NCBI RefSeq assembly: GCF_004121075.1
Contig: NZ_RHLN01000007.1
Span: forward strand, 1-64,000
From: Lutibacter sp. HS1-25
GTDB taxonomy: Bacteria; Bacteroidota; Bacteroidia; Flavobacteriales; Flavobacteriaceae
Direction: 5' to 3'
Length of the DNA stretch: 64,000 nt
Shown: positions 24,751 to 33,802 of the stretch, one piece after another
Position numbering within the stretch: position 1 is the first letter of the stretch
Layout: each line of letters starts with the position of its first letter
Notes under the pieces: generated by a model
Databases searched by the model: none
What the model saw: the letters and a program-made list of their open reading frames with translations, nothing else
Told to the model about the DNA's origin: nothing
Position numbers and translations under genes: made by a program

Positions 24751-24759
24751 GTGCCTAAC
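24751..24759 (-). repeat. Cassette core GTGCCTAAC
   Basis: Exact reverse complement of 23937-23945; the two bracket gene 23949-24725. GCCTAAC/GTTAGGC are classic integron core sequences. Confidence 0.45.
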
Positions 24760-24764
24760 TCGTT

Positions 24765-24905
24765 TTATCTAAATAATAAATAGTTTAATCCGTTTCTTTG
24801 TCAAGATAAAACAACATTTAATTCATCTTATTACTAACTTAAGTAAACTAATAATTTTTAGCTCACTTAAGTTTATCCCATAAAAAAAACACTAAAAAAC
24901 AAGAG
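24765..24905. repeat. Non-coding element similar to 41750-41875
   Basis: Shares ordered blocks TTTATCTAAA, GTTTAAyCCGT, TTTGTC-AGATA, CATTTAAT and TTTTATCC-ATAAAAAAA with the region upstream of the cation-efflux gene. Both lie 40-190 nt upstream of a minus-strand gene. Function unknown; upstream regulatory or a decayed repeat. The rest of 24725-25240 holds nothing else I can support. Confidence 0.45.
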
Positions 24906-25243
24906 AATCTATGTTTGTTGTTTATAAATAATATATGTTGATTTTTTTAGCAATTCATTTGGGGGCTTTTCAAGGTATTAAAATTAAATATTTTTTTTTT
25001 AACCTTTATGACAATTATCAGAAAGCTAAAATTAAAGTGATTTTAAAAACATTTTCTTATTTCTGTTCTCCAACAAAATTATTTATTAAATTAATATTCA
25101 AACCAATCCAAATTCTTTTTATATTTGAGTAAAATATTATAATAATCAAAAGCTAAAAACCGCATACTTTTTTGCATACGTTTTTAAAATTATATAGCTC
25201 TGGAGCCCCAGTAAAATGGTTGTAAATCAATTTTTACTTGGAA

Positions 25244-25285
25244 TTCATAACTCGGAGGTCTCGGGTTCAATTCCCGATCTCGCTA
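25244..25285 (+). tRNA. tRNA-Met(CAT) 3' fragment, possible attachment site
   Basis: From the anticodon loop TTCATAA (CAT at 25246-25248) on, the tRNA is perfect: anticodon-stem 3' arm CTCGG, 5-nt variable loop AGGTC, T arm TCGGG-TTCAATT-CCCGA, acceptor TCTCGCT, discriminator A. The 5' half is missing: the bases before the loop do not pair with CTCGG and no AGCGAGA acceptor arm is present. Typical of the direct repeat left by an element integrated in a tRNA 3' end. For a plus-strand tRNA the element lies to the left, which fits the accessory content of 1-25 kb. Confidence 0.6.
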
Positions 25286-25311
25286 CAAATTTTATGTAAT
25301 TAAAAATTAAC

Positions 25312-25340
25312 GGTTTAGTGTTCACTAAACCATTTTTTTA
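25312..25340 (+). terminator. Rho-independent terminator
   Basis: GGTTTAGTG-TT-CACTAAACC (9-bp perfect stem) followed by A and seven T, 27 nt after the tRNA fragment. Confidence 0.75.
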
Positions 25341-25604
25341 TGTTTAGTATAACTAAATTTCTTACATTTGAATACGAAAAAGAATACGATTGATCAAGTC
25401 CAAAAATTATGAGATTTTGGTTTTAAGCAAAAATAGTTGATGGTCTTAAAAAGAAAAATCCACGTTTTTAATACCTCTAAACTGAACTATAAATAATTTT
25501 ATTTTGCATTGAATGATTCAGCGGAGGCATTTACACTTCTGTTATCAAAGTAGTTTAGCATATTCTTGTATGGTATCTCCATTGTTTGAAGTACCGATTT
25601 TTAA

Positions 25605-25808
25605 TCTGATGAATTTATAGATATTAACACAAACGATGTTGATTTTTATAATAATAAAGCCATTTTTAAATATTTGTTTGGAGATAAAATAGGCACTTAC
25701 ACAGATGGAAGAAAAGCACAACAATTAGGTTATTGTGTTAATCCTCAATTTATCAATGCTACTTGCAACCAAACATCAGTTTACACGTTTTACAGGGTAA
25801 TGTTTTAA
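25605..25808 (+). pseudogene. Gene remnant, 67 codons
   Basis: Open frame after a TAA, without a start codon: DEFIDINTNDVDFYNNKAIF, KYLFGDKIGTYTDGRKAQQL, GYCVNPQFINATC, ending YRVMF. Codon use looks coding, but the family is not recognised. Preceded at 25505-25528 by TTGAATGATTCAGCGGAGGC, resembling the cassette-end sequence at 4279-4295. Probably the last part of a deleted gene. Confidence 0.35.
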
Positions 25809-25845
25809 AACGTTCATTTAAAATACCAAACTATTTTATGTTTCT

Positions 25846-25853
25846 TATATTTG
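25846..25853 (+). promoter_or_regulatory. Bacteroidota -7 box TATATTTG
   Basis: TAnnTTTG box 25 nt before the ATG at 25878. It overlaps the alternative TTG start at 25851, which argues for the downstream ATG. Confidence 0.5.
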
Positions 25854-25877
25854 ATTTATATAAATATTATTTCAAAT

Positions 25878-26852
25878 ATGCTTACAAAAAAATTAAAAGC
25901 CTTGTTTAATCCTGAACGATACCATGGCTGGGGAAAAACTGAAAAGTATTTTGAAGGATGGTATTACAAAGTTCTCAATAAATTAGAAGATAGGGCATTT
26001 GCCATTATACCTGGTATTTCTATGGATGAAAATGGAAATCAACAAGGTTTTATTCAAATTTTAGATGGAAAAAAACTTACTGCTGAGTATCACAAGTTTG
26101 ATATGCAAGAATTTCAAACAAAAGCAGATACATTTGAATTTAAATTGGCAAATAATATTTTTACTATTCATAACATCCAATTAGATTTACCTGAAATAAA
26201 AGGTGAGTTACGTTTTAAAAAACTAGTGAAATGGCCTAGTAAATGGTATTCTCCTGGTATTATGGGACCTTTCTCTTTTGTTCCATTTATGGAATGCTAT
26301 CATGGTATATTAAGTATGGATCATTCCATTGAAGGTCAATTGACTATTCACAATGAAGTTATAGATTTTACTGCCGGAAAGGGATATATTGAAAAGGACT
26401 GGGGGCATTCTTTTCCAAGTGCTTATATTTGGATGCAAACAAATCATTTTAGTCAACCCAACGTATCATTAAAATGTTCAGTTGCCAAAATACCTTGGCT
26501 AAAAAGTTCATTTATTGGCTTTATAGCAGGACTTTGGCTGAACAATAAATTGATTGAATTTACAACATACAATAATTCATATCTTACTAAATCATTTGTT
26601 GATTCACATAAAGTTGAAATCATTTTAGAAAACAGCAAATACAAACTTGAAATTAAAGCTTTTAGACATGAAACAACCGAACTTTCTTCTCCAATATTAG
26701 GTTTTATGGATGGCCGTATAAATGAAAGTATGACTTCAGAAGTAAATGTTTTACTATTAAATAAAAGAACTCAAAAAATTATTTTTCAAGATACAGGAAG
26801 AAATGCAGGTCTTGAAGTTGCAGGGAAAATTCATGAAATTATCGTTCGTTGA
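25878..26852 (+). CDS. Tocopherol cyclase-like family protein
   Basis: 324 aa from MLTKKLKALFNPERYHG. Family hallmarks in order: F-NPERYHGWG, YFEGWYYKVLN, AIIPGISM, QGFIQILDG, WYSPGIMGPFSFVPFMECYH, GKGYIEKDWGHSFPSAYIWM. These match the tocopherol cyclase-like/carotenoid-type barrel proteins found in many bacteria that do not make tocopherol; the substrate here is unknown. No signal peptide. Start chosen because the -7 box covers the upstream alternative. Confidence 0.8.
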   Translation: MLTKKLKALFNPERYHGWGKTEKYFEGWYYKVLNKLEDRAFAIIPGISMDENGNQQGFIQILDGKKLTAEYHKFDMQEFQTKADTFEFKLANNIFTIHNIQLDLPEIKGELRFKKLVKWPSKWYSPGIMGPFSFVPFMECYHGILSMDHSIEGQLTIHNEVIDFTAGKGYIEKDWGHSFPSAYIWMQTNHFSQPNVSLKCSVAKIPWLKSSFIGFIAGLWLNNKLIEFTTYNNSYLTKSFVDSHKVEIILENSKYKLEIKAFRHETTELSSPILGFMDGRINESMTSEVNVLLLNKRTQKIIFQDTGRNAGLEVAGKIHEIIVR

Positions 26853-27047
26853 AAAATGATTTAATTGTGAAACTTATTTTAAATCAATTAATGACTAAAT
26901 TTAAAAATAGGATTCATCTTAACAATATTGAACCCTAAAAATATGTTTATACACCTTACAAGCTAGAGTCAAATTTAATTATCGTAAAATTGCATTTTAA
27001 AACCTATTGCTAATAATTTAAAATAAAAAAGCACAAATAGTTATAAA

Positions 27048-28052
27048 ATGAGTCTTAAAAAGCATTGTAATATCCCAATATTTATTCCTGAGTTAGCCTG
27101 CCAGCATCAATGTGTGTTTTGTAATCAGGAAAAAATAAGTAATACTTTTTCGGTTCCAACACCAAATGAAATTGGTCAAATAATAGATAGTTACCTTGCA
27201 ACACTTTCTGAAGGCACAGTAATTAACATCGCTTTTTTTGGGGGTAGTTTTACAGGTATTCCTCAAGAGGAAATGATCAATTATTTAAAAGTTGCACATA
27301 CCTATGTAAAAACTGGTAAAGTTCAGGGTATTCGAATCTCTACAAGACCTGATTATATTACAAATCCAATTTTAGATATTTTAGAACAATACGGTGTTAC
27401 CGCTATTGAATTAGGTGCCCAATCTACAAACGATAAAGTGCTGGTTAAATCTGGAAGAGGTCATAAGTTTAATGCCATTGAAAATGCAGCTAAACTTATT
27501 CGCAAAAGAAATTTTGAATTGGGACTTCAAATGATGTTGGGACTTCCCTATGATACGCTAGAATTATCCTTACAAACAGCCCGGGATATTGTTCGTTTAA
27601 AGGCCGACACAACACGTATTTATCCAACAATTGTAGTAAAAGGAACTGTTTTGGAAAAATTATATAAAAAAGGCGAATATCAACCACTTTCAATGGAAGA
27701 TGCTTTAAGTTGGTGTAAAGAAGTACTAAAAATATTTAATGAAGCCAGTATAAAGGTATTACGAGTTGGTTTGCATCCTTCGGAAGAATTAGAATTTGAC
27801 AAATCGTTAATAACTGGCCCTATCCATCCTTCGTTTAAAGAAATGGTATTGTCTGAATTATGGAGCGATGTATTGATGAGCAAACATCTTCATAAAGGAA
27901 AATCAATCATTTATGTGGCAAAAAATCAATTGAATTACGCTATTGGGTATAAAGGAAAAAACAGAAATACACTTCGAGAAAAAGGATATGACATTAAATT
28001 TGTAGCAGATAAAAACCTAAAAGATTTTGAATTAGATGTATGCTATAATTGA
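27048..28052 (+). CDS. Radical SAM protein, Elp3-like
   Basis: 334 aa. CQHQCVFC supplies the three cluster Cys (C-x3-C-x2-C), followed by the Elp3/HemN-type segments IAFFGGSFTGIP, IRISTRPDYI, ITAIELGAQS-like VTAIELGAQSTNDKVL and LGLQMMLGLPYDT. Shorter than Elp3 and lacking the acetyltransferase domain. The downstream gene starts 17 nt before this one's stop, so the two are translationally coupled and probably work on the same substrate. Confidence 0.8.
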   Translation: MSLKKHCNIPIFIPELACQHQCVFCNQEKISNTFSVPTPNEIGQIIDSYLATLSEGTVINIAFFGGSFTGIPQEEMINYLKVAHTYVKTGKVQGIRISTRPDYITNPILDILEQYGVTAIELGAQSTNDKVLVKSGRGHKFNAIENAAKLIRKRNFELGLQMMLGLPYDTLELSLQTARDIVRLKADTTRIYPTIVVKGTVLEKLYKKGEYQPLSMEDALSWCKEVLKIFNEASIKVLRVGLHPSEELEFDKSLITGPIHPSFKEMVLSELWSDVLMSKHLHKGKSIIYVAKNQLNYAIGYKGKNRNTLREKGYDIKFVADKNLKDFELDVCYN

Positions 28053-28731
28053 CAAAAGAACTCCTTTAGAGGTAAAAAAGAACCTTGAAAAATATGTAGA
28101 TGATATTTTCGAGTTTTCAAGCGAGGATATCACATACAACGCTATTTCTGGTCATCCGGATATCTTTATGTTTCAAGATGCAAATAAACTTATTATAGCT
28201 CCTAACACTACAAAAGAATTGATTAATTTTCTTGATAAAAAAGCTGTGAACTATACATTTGGAACAAATCCTGTTGGTAAAAATATAGATAATAGTGTGC
28301 TGTATAATTGCTTAAGCACTAAAAAATATTTCTTTTGTAAAAAAGGAAAACCAGACATCTCCATTCAAAAATGGTGTTCGTTAAAACAACTTGTAAATAT
28401 CCCTCAATCCTATGCCAGATGCAGTATGTTTACTTTAGACGATACAATAATTACGTCTGATAACGGAATTGTTAAAGCACTTAAAAAGGCTGAAATAGCC
28501 TATTTTTATTTTGATCCTTCTGAAATTAGAATTATCGACCATAAAAATGGTTTTATTGGCGGAACCATGGGGATGATTGACAACAAGGTACTTTTTTTAG
28601 GAAATATCTTAAAACACAAAGATGGTAAGGCGCTCGATAAATACATTGCCACTCTTAAAAAAGAAACTATCTGTTTAGGTAATGATTATTTGTACGACGG
28701 AGGTGGCCTGTTTTTTGTCTCTTCAAAGTAA
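28036..28731 (+). CDS. GME-fold-like protein (DUF6873 type)
   Basis: 231 aa. ISGHPDIFMF, IITSDNGIVKAL, GFIGGTMGMIDNKVLFLGN and CLGNDYLYDGGGLFF give the His/Asp/Gly pattern of guanidino-modifying-enzyme folds; I believe it matches DUF6873, often paired with a small radical SAM protein. Overlaps the radical SAM gene by 17 nt. Enzyme activity unproven; the catalytic Cys of true amidinohydrolases is not obvious. Confidence 0.6.
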   Translation: MYAIIDKRTPLEVKKNLEKYVDDIFEFSSEDITYNAISGHPDIFMFQDANKLIIAPNTTKELINFLDKKAVNYTFGTNPVGKNIDNSVLYNCLSTKKYFFCKKGKPDISIQKWCSLKQLVNIPQSYARCSMFTLDDTIITSDNGIVKALKKAEIAYFYFDPSEIRIIDHKNGFIGGTMGMIDNKVLFLGNILKHKDGKALDKYIATLKKETICLGNDYLYDGGGLFFVSSK

Positions 28732-28845
28732 TTCATACTTTTTTTAACCCATGTAATTGATAAAAAATTGAGCTTAATTATCAATTAGTTAGGCGCCACC
28801 TCGTAAAATAGGTAAACATATTTTTAAGGTTCAATTTTATTGAAC

Positions 28846-30114
28846 TTAGTCTAATTCCGTTTGCTCTTCATCAAAACCTGGCAGTTCCAATGCTTTAACA
28901 GACTGTATCGCATTACCCGCTATTCCTTTAATTGAACCATACATATCAATGGTATTGGTAACAACTTTTTCTATTTGCTTATCTCGTTGCTTCCAAATTC
29001 GTTGCATAGAGCGTTTTTCACTTTCTAAATCTGCTTTCATTTGGGTAAAGCCTTCAACAATGGCTTCAATTTGCATTCTAAAGGTATTACTAGTTAAAAA
29101 ATCATATAGCATATCCATTTTATCGCCTTTATTTTCTTGAGAACTAACCGCTGTACTCACTTGAATAATGGATTCTCTTAAAACAGTACAAAGCCCTTTA
29201 AATTCTTCATAATTACAAATCCAAATACCATCTTTTAAGCCCAGTCTATCCATATCAGACGGCATTACTTCTGTTACCAACACACCAATATTTGCACCTT
29301 TATCTCTAATATCTGCTTTAAATTTTTCTATCCAACTAGGTTGAAAATCTTTGGTTCGTTTGCTTTCATAATAAATTGTACCACAATTCTGTTCAGTGCG
29401 TGTATGCACAATTTGAATACAATCTCCACCTCTAGCTCCCTTTTTAATTTCCTCAATAGTATCTAACGGAAATTTAGCAGCTAACCACTCTTCTATTGCC
29501 AATTCCTGAACTTCACCTTGCATTTGCATAGATCCTTGCTCCTGCTTTCGCTTCATTTCCTCTGTCAGTTTTTTTTGATCTTCTAACTGTTTTATCAATT
29601 CTTTAAAACGCAACTCATTTTTATCTTCTTCAGACCTTTTTATTTTCTCTCTTTCAGCTAATAAAATTTCATTTAATTTTTTTTGAGCTTCAGCCTCCGC
29701 AATTTCTTTCAACTCCCCTTTTTCACGTTTTAATTTTTCAATTTCAGCTTTGGTACGATTTAACTCTTTTATTTGCTCCGATTTTTCATTTAATTCATTT
29801 TGTAACGACTTAAATTGCTCCGATTGTTCTTCTTTTAATTTTGCTTTGACCTTTTCTTCAATGGCTCTTTTTTCTTGCTTTAATTGAGATTCTAAACGCT
29901 CTTGAAACAGTTCATTTTCCTGCTTCTTTTTTCTCTCAAAATCCTCTTTCGCTTTATTTAAAATTTCAAATTCTGAAGCATATTTTTTCTTCTCCTCTGC
30001 GATTTGAGCTTGGTATTTTTGTTTGATTTCTTCTTCTAACTGGTGCGATAATATATCTTGAACATCAATTGATGTTCCGCAATTAGGGCATTTTATTTGA
30101 GTTTCGTTTTTCAT
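28846..30114 (-). CDS. DUF2130 domain-containing protein
   Basis: 422 aa. N-terminal zinc-ribbon-like IKCPNCGTSIDVQDILSH, long Lys/Glu coiled coil (residues 35-210), then the DUF2130 core: ELAIEEWLAAKFPLDTI, GARGGDCIQIVH, GTIYYESKRTKDFQPSWIEK (E-x-K of a RmuC-like PD-(D/E)XK fold) and NIGVLVTEVMPSD. Conserved in Bacteroidota chromosomes; probably nuclease-like and DNA-associated. Monocistronic, convergent with the GME-fold gene. Confidence 0.85.
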   Translation of the reverse strand: MKNETQIKCPNCGTSIDVQDILSHQLEEEIKQKYQAQIAEEKKKYASEFEILNKAKEDFERKKKQENELFQERLESQLKQEKRAIEEKVKAKLKEEQSEQFKSLQNELNEKSEQIKELNRTKAEIEKLKREKGELKEIAEAEAQKKLNEILLAEREKIKRSEEDKNELRFKELIKQLEDQKKLTEEMKRKQEQGSMQMQGEVQELAIEEWLAAKFPLDTIEEIKKGARGGDCIQIVHTRTEQNCGTIYYESKRTKDFQPSWIEKFKADIRDKGANIGVLVTEVMPSDMDRLGLKDGIWICNYEEFKGLCTVLRESIIQVSTAVSSQENKGDKMDMLYDFLTSNTFRMQIEAIVEGFTQMKADLESEKRSMQRIWKQRDKQIEKVVTNTIDMYGSIKGIAGNAIQSVKALELPGFDEEQTELD

Positions 30115-30405
30115 AATTCTCTATTTCTACAGGGTTTGCAATTGTTTTATTTCAGCTATTTTTTTAAAAAAAGACGCATTGGTTTGCAACAATTTTTAGC
30201 TAGCAAAATAATGATAATTGCGTTATAAATAAAATGAATGTGATAATTTAAAATGAATTTAATTTGCTACAATTGAAATACGTTTCAACTGGTTTAATTG
30301 ATTATTTACTGTTGAAGGTCTTTTGTGTATAAAAAAAGATTTTCTAAAACCACCAAAACCCGTTGACTTTAAGTGGCGGATTTACACAAAATAGAATGTT
30401 AATTT

Positions 30406-30714
30406 TTATAATTTATGTTTTAATTGATTTTTTTTAGAAATAAACAAGCTAATTAACAAGCCCAGTCCAACAATTACATCAACCACATTCCATAACATCC
30501 TTCCTAATGCTATTTTAAAAATAGGTTGAAACAAAATTGCCAAAGCAATATAAATAACAACAGCTGTTTTTTTATCCTGTTCATTTGATTTGTATGCTAA
30601 AATAGCAAAACCTACCAAAGCTAAAAATCGTACCAATTCATAAAACCCATAAGGCATATCAAATAGACATAAAAAGAATGAAATTGCTAATAGTATTTTA
30701 ATGAGTTTTCCCAT
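30406..30714 (-). CDS. Small four-helix membrane protein (DUF6804-like)
   Basis: 102 aa with hydrophobic segments ILLAISFFLCLFDMPYGF, LVRFLALVGFAILAY, AVVIYIALAILFQPIFKIAL and VVDVIVGLGLLISLFI. The FQPIFKIALGRMLWNVVD block is typical of DUF6804 proteins. Inner-membrane protein of unknown role; 2 nt after the endonuclease gene, so co-transcribed. Confidence 0.65.
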   Translation of the reverse strand: MGKLIKILLAISFFLCLFDMPYGFYELVRFLALVGFAILAYKSNEQDKKTAVVIYIALAILFQPIFKIALGRMLWNVVDVIVGLGLLISLFISKKNQLKHKL

Positions 30715-30716
30715 AA

Positions 30717-31553
30717 TTACCTTATTGAAATCCAGGTTTTTAAATTTATATTCGCTTCCAATGAATCTTGTATTATTTTATCAAGATTATAGTAAAAATC
30801 TATTCCGGTTACCTCCTCTACTTTATCTATTGGAACCGCATAGGTATAAATGGATTTATCAGATTTTTCATTCGGCATTATAAAGGCTACTGCCTTTATT
30901 TTACCATTTTTAAAAGCAAGTAATGTTTTATAAAATGCTCTTGGTACAGTAACTTTATTTTCTCCAATATGCTCAATTGGGTTGTCTAAAATTGGTCCGG
31001 TTACTACATAAATCGAATCGTTAAAAGATGACCAATAACTAATTTTCCCTTCTAAGGACTTCCATATTCCGCGGTTAAAAGAAGCTTTTTGAGGACTTAT
31101 ATTACTCAAATAAAAACTTTCACTCATAGCAGTTATATTATGACCCATATCGTGAGCAGGAGCCAAATGTCCCATATCATAGCCACTACCAGAATAATCT
31201 TTCGGACTGGCAGATTGAGTTTTTACATATGGGTCTTCTCGATAGTCATTTGTTCTTTCTATACTTTTATTGTAATTATTGCTTGTAATTTTATAGGCAA
31301 CCCATTCAGCCTGTTCGTTTTTTTCACTATACGAAACCGTAAAATAGGGATGTTTGATTATTTGATTTGTGGTTGAAGTTGGGTAGAAAAAAAACTCATT
31401 TAGTTTTAATGAAGCTTCAATAATATTTTGTGCACCCCTAACTTTAGTGATTGATAAACTATTATCAATCCTTAATTTAGCTTGTTTAGATTTTGATGTA
31501 CAACTAACAAATAAAAAAATAAAAAATAGATTTATTATTACAATTTTAAACAT
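30717..31553 (-). CDS. DNA/RNA non-specific endonuclease, lipoprotein
   Basis: 278 aa. Lipobox LFVSCTSK, then the NUC1/EndoG-like domain: SGYDMGHLAPAHDMG (the D-R-G-H motif reads D-M-G-H with the catalytic His kept), FYLSNISPQKASFNRGIWKSLE (Asn metal ligand), VTGPILDN and VPRAFYKTLLA. Secreted, membrane-tethered nuclease, probably for nutrient DNA or for use against neighbours. Ends 2 nt before the small membrane protein gene. Confidence 0.9.
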   Translation of the reverse strand: MFKIVIINLFFIFLFVSCTSKSKQAKLRIDNSLSITKVRGAQNIIEASLKLNEFFFYPTSTTNQIIKHPYFTVSYSEKNEQAEWVAYKITSNNYNKSIERTNDYREDPYVKTQSASPKDYSGSGYDMGHLAPAHDMGHNITAMSESFYLSNISPQKASFNRGIWKSLEGKISYWSSFNDSIYVVTGPILDNPIEHIGENKVTVPRAFYKTLLAFKNGKIKAVAFIMPNEKSDKSIYTYAVPIDKVEEVTGIDFYYNLDKIIQDSLEANINLKTWISIR

Positions 31554-31614
31554 TTTTGTAAAAATATTTTGAGGGAATCATTTTTTTCCAAAATTCTAAA
31601 ATATATAATACTCG

Positions 31615-32532
31615 TTAGTGGTTTATTAGAAAATCCTTAATAATATTTTCCATATTTGAGGGCAAATCTGCATTCTTAATTTCAAACTTTTTTACATTCA
31701 TTTTTTCAAACCAAGTTGTCCAATATGCCTTAATAACATCTTCTTCGTAAGGGTTTTTCACATCTGGATTAATACCAATAACCAAAATTTCTAAATTAGA
31801 TAAATCTAGATCCAATGGAATAAATCCAAAATTTCCTTCATCGAATTTAGTTTTCCATTTTGAGTCATTTAAATGATCCCTTCTAATCGTTTCTGGCGTG
31901 ATATACGTTGACAAATTCTCTTCCTTAATTTTAGTTGACTCATGATATACATATCCATCCGTTAAAATTATTAAAACATTTCTATAGGCTTCATCAACAC
32001 AATAATCTTTTACTTTATTCTTAAAAAATTTCCAAGTATCAGACCCTACATATTGTCCATCTTCAATAGCTAAATTATAAATCTCTATTGGAGAATTTGC
32101 ATATGTATTTTTAATTTCATCTAATAAATCAGGGGTAATATTACCTTTCGTAATGTGATATTTTAATTTTTTAGATATAGAATTTATTTCCGAACTTAAT
32201 GGCTCAGGATCAAAATAAAGTTGAATTTTATCATCCATGCTTCTATTCTTTTTTGCTCCTAAATGAGAACTAAAGACTTGAGCAACACTGTTTATATATC
32301 CAACATCTCTTTTATAATAATCCAAACTTTCATTTGGGTATTTTTCGGGGTTTATTCTATCTGATAAATCTAGTAAAAAACTAACATTCCAATTATTTAA
32401 ATCAGTTTTTTCAACTACTTTTTTTGAATCTTCATTTACAGTATCTTTAACTTCCTTACTATCATTTCCACCACATGCTATATTCAAAATAAGCAGCGAA
32501 ATGAAAACTATTTTTTTAATTTCTTTTTTCAT
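31615..32532 (-). CDS. vWA-like lipoprotein
   Basis: 305 aa. Signal and lipobox ILNIACGGND. The domain starts WNVSFLLDLSDRINP (MIDAS-like D-L-S-D-R), and has NVLIILTDGYVYHES (T-D-G strand) and NLEILVIGIN: a von Willebrand A fold with an altered first MIDAS motif. Faces the periplasm or outer surface. Last gene of a tight operon after the coiled-coil membrane protein (9-nt gap) and the TerB-like gene. vWA plus TerB recalls ter stress systems, but no TerD is present. Confidence 0.65.
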   Translation of the reverse strand: MKKEIKKIVFISLLILNIACGGNDSKEVKDTVNEDSKKVVEKTDLNNWNVSFLLDLSDRINPEKYPNESLDYYKRDVGYINSVAQVFSSHLGAKKNRSMDDKIQLYFDPEPLSSEINSISKKLKYHITKGNITPDLLDEIKNTYANSPIEIYNLAIEDGQYVGSDTWKFFKNKVKDYCVDEAYRNVLIILTDGYVYHESTKIKEENLSTYITPETIRRDHLNDSKWKTKFDEGNFGFIPLDLDLSNLEILVIGINPDVKNPYEEDVIKAYWTTWFEKMNVKKFEIKNADLPSNMENIIKDFLINH

Positions 32533-32541
32533 TATAATATT

Positions 32542-33801
32542 TTAAGAGTAGACTACATTTTGATTTTGAAAATCATCTAATTTTAAACTTTTTAAATGTT
32601 CTTGACAAACAACTTCACATTGTGCTAATAAATCTTCCTTTTGTTTTTTAGGCAATGCTATTTCTGTCCCAATGGCTTGGTACCAACCTTCCTTATACTG
32701 TGAATGATACAATAAGTACTCTTTTATTGGAAAAATAAAACCATTGATTTTTGCTTGTAGTTCTGAAATTTTTCCTTCAATATCTGTAATATCTTTTTTT
32801 ATTTGATCTATTGTTGAAATTATCTTATTCTTTTGAGTATATAAATTTTTAATTTCATCCTTTTTAGACCTAATGAATACATTTATTTTATCCAAATTAT
32901 CATATTCTTTCATTATAAAATCAAAAACCAACCCCCAAATTAAGTAAACTACAAATCCAGCAAAAATAATCATCCAAAATTCTGGTTCTCTAATTGCAAT
33001 ACTAAAATTAAAATCTGGTGTCGTCGGTGTTCTATTAAAATCATATATCTTTTTTTCAATAATGAAAGCCAATAATCCATCAAAACAAAATGTAATCATA
33101 AACAGTCCCACAAGCTTAATAATACTAATAACAGATTTACTCTTTTGCATCATATGTATTAAATACCCAAGTCCTAAAAAAACAAAAGGAATTGTAATAA
33201 TTAGTACACCTTCCAACCAACTAGCTTTAAATGCCTCTGTTAAGGCATTTGCATCAAAAATAGCTGCAGTTAAACTATCATCAGAAAATTCCTTAAAAAA
33301 AGCAGAATATGATGCAGATATATAAAAAACGAAAAGGTAAATAGTTATTGGAACTAATAGACTTAAACCAATATACAACAATGCTTTTGGATTTTTATCT
33401 ACATCAATCCCATAGTCCTCAGGATTCCTTTTTACATTAACAATATCTTCATTTGCTTTTACAATTTTACTTCTAAAATTAGCTACCTTTTCCTCATTAA
33501 TTCCTTTTAAAGTTTCTAATTTTTTTAATTGTGTATTTTGTCTTTCCATTTCCTCAACAAAAGGTTGCTTCAACATTTTTTGTTCTACTTCTTGTTTTTT
33601 ACATTGATTTTCAAAACTGTTATATACATTTTGCAAACAAGCATTTAAAACAATTGGAGTTCCAGTTGCTTTTTGAGAGGCTGCAAAACCACTTTGATAA
33701 TAAGTAATTCTAATCTGCTCTCTGTGATCCTCTGTACTTTCAATTTTGTTTTCTTCAACTTTTGGCTTATTAATTGCAAATAAATTCTTTATAGATCCCA
33801 T
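32542..33801 (-). CDS. Four-TM protein with flanking coiled coils
   Basis: 419 aa. Long cytoplasmic N-terminal region with coiled coil (residues 60-125), four transmembrane helices (ALLYIGLSLLVPITIYLFVF; LIITIPFVFLGLGYLIH; IIKLVGLFMITFCFDGLLA; FWMIIFAGFVVYLIWGLV), second coiled coil (295-350), short soluble tail. No family recognised. Follows the TerB-like gene after 1 nt and precedes the vWA lipoprotein by 9 nt; probably the membrane link between a cytoplasmic sensor and the periplasmic vWA protein. Confidence 0.55.
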   Translation of the reverse strand: MGSIKNLFAINKPKVEENKIESTEDHREQIRITYYQSGFAASQKATGTPIVLNACLQNVYNSFENQCKKQEVEQKMLKQPFVEEMERQNTQLKKLETLKGINEEKVANFRSKIVKANEDIVNVKRNPEDYGIDVDKNPKALLYIGLSLLVPITIYLFVFYISASYSAFFKEFSDDSLTAAIFDANALTEAFKASWLEGVLIITIPFVFLGLGYLIHMMQKSKSVISIIKLVGLFMITFCFDGLLAFIIEKKIYDFNRTPTTPDFNFSIAIREPEFWMIIFAGFVVYLIWGLVFDFIMKEYDNLDKINVFIRSKKDEIKNLYTQKNKIISTIDQIKKDITDIEGKISELQAKINGFIFPIKEYLLYHSQYKEGWYQAIGTEIALPKKQKEDLLAQCEVVCQEHLKSLKLDDFQNQNVVYS

Positions 33802-33802
33802 T

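Noticed and set aside
24935-25132. 65-codon plus-strand frame before the tRNA fragment
   Set aside because: Hydrophobic low-complexity AT-rich translation without ribosome site or neighbours on that strand.
25190-25285. Complete tRNA gene
   Set aside because: Only the 3' half folds. No acceptor 5' arm AGCGAGA and no partner for the anticodon-stem arm CTCGG, so it was called a fragment.
1-25290. Bona fide integron
   Set aside because: No integron integrase in the window, and several cores deviate from RYYYAAC/GTTRRRY; kept as attC-like only.
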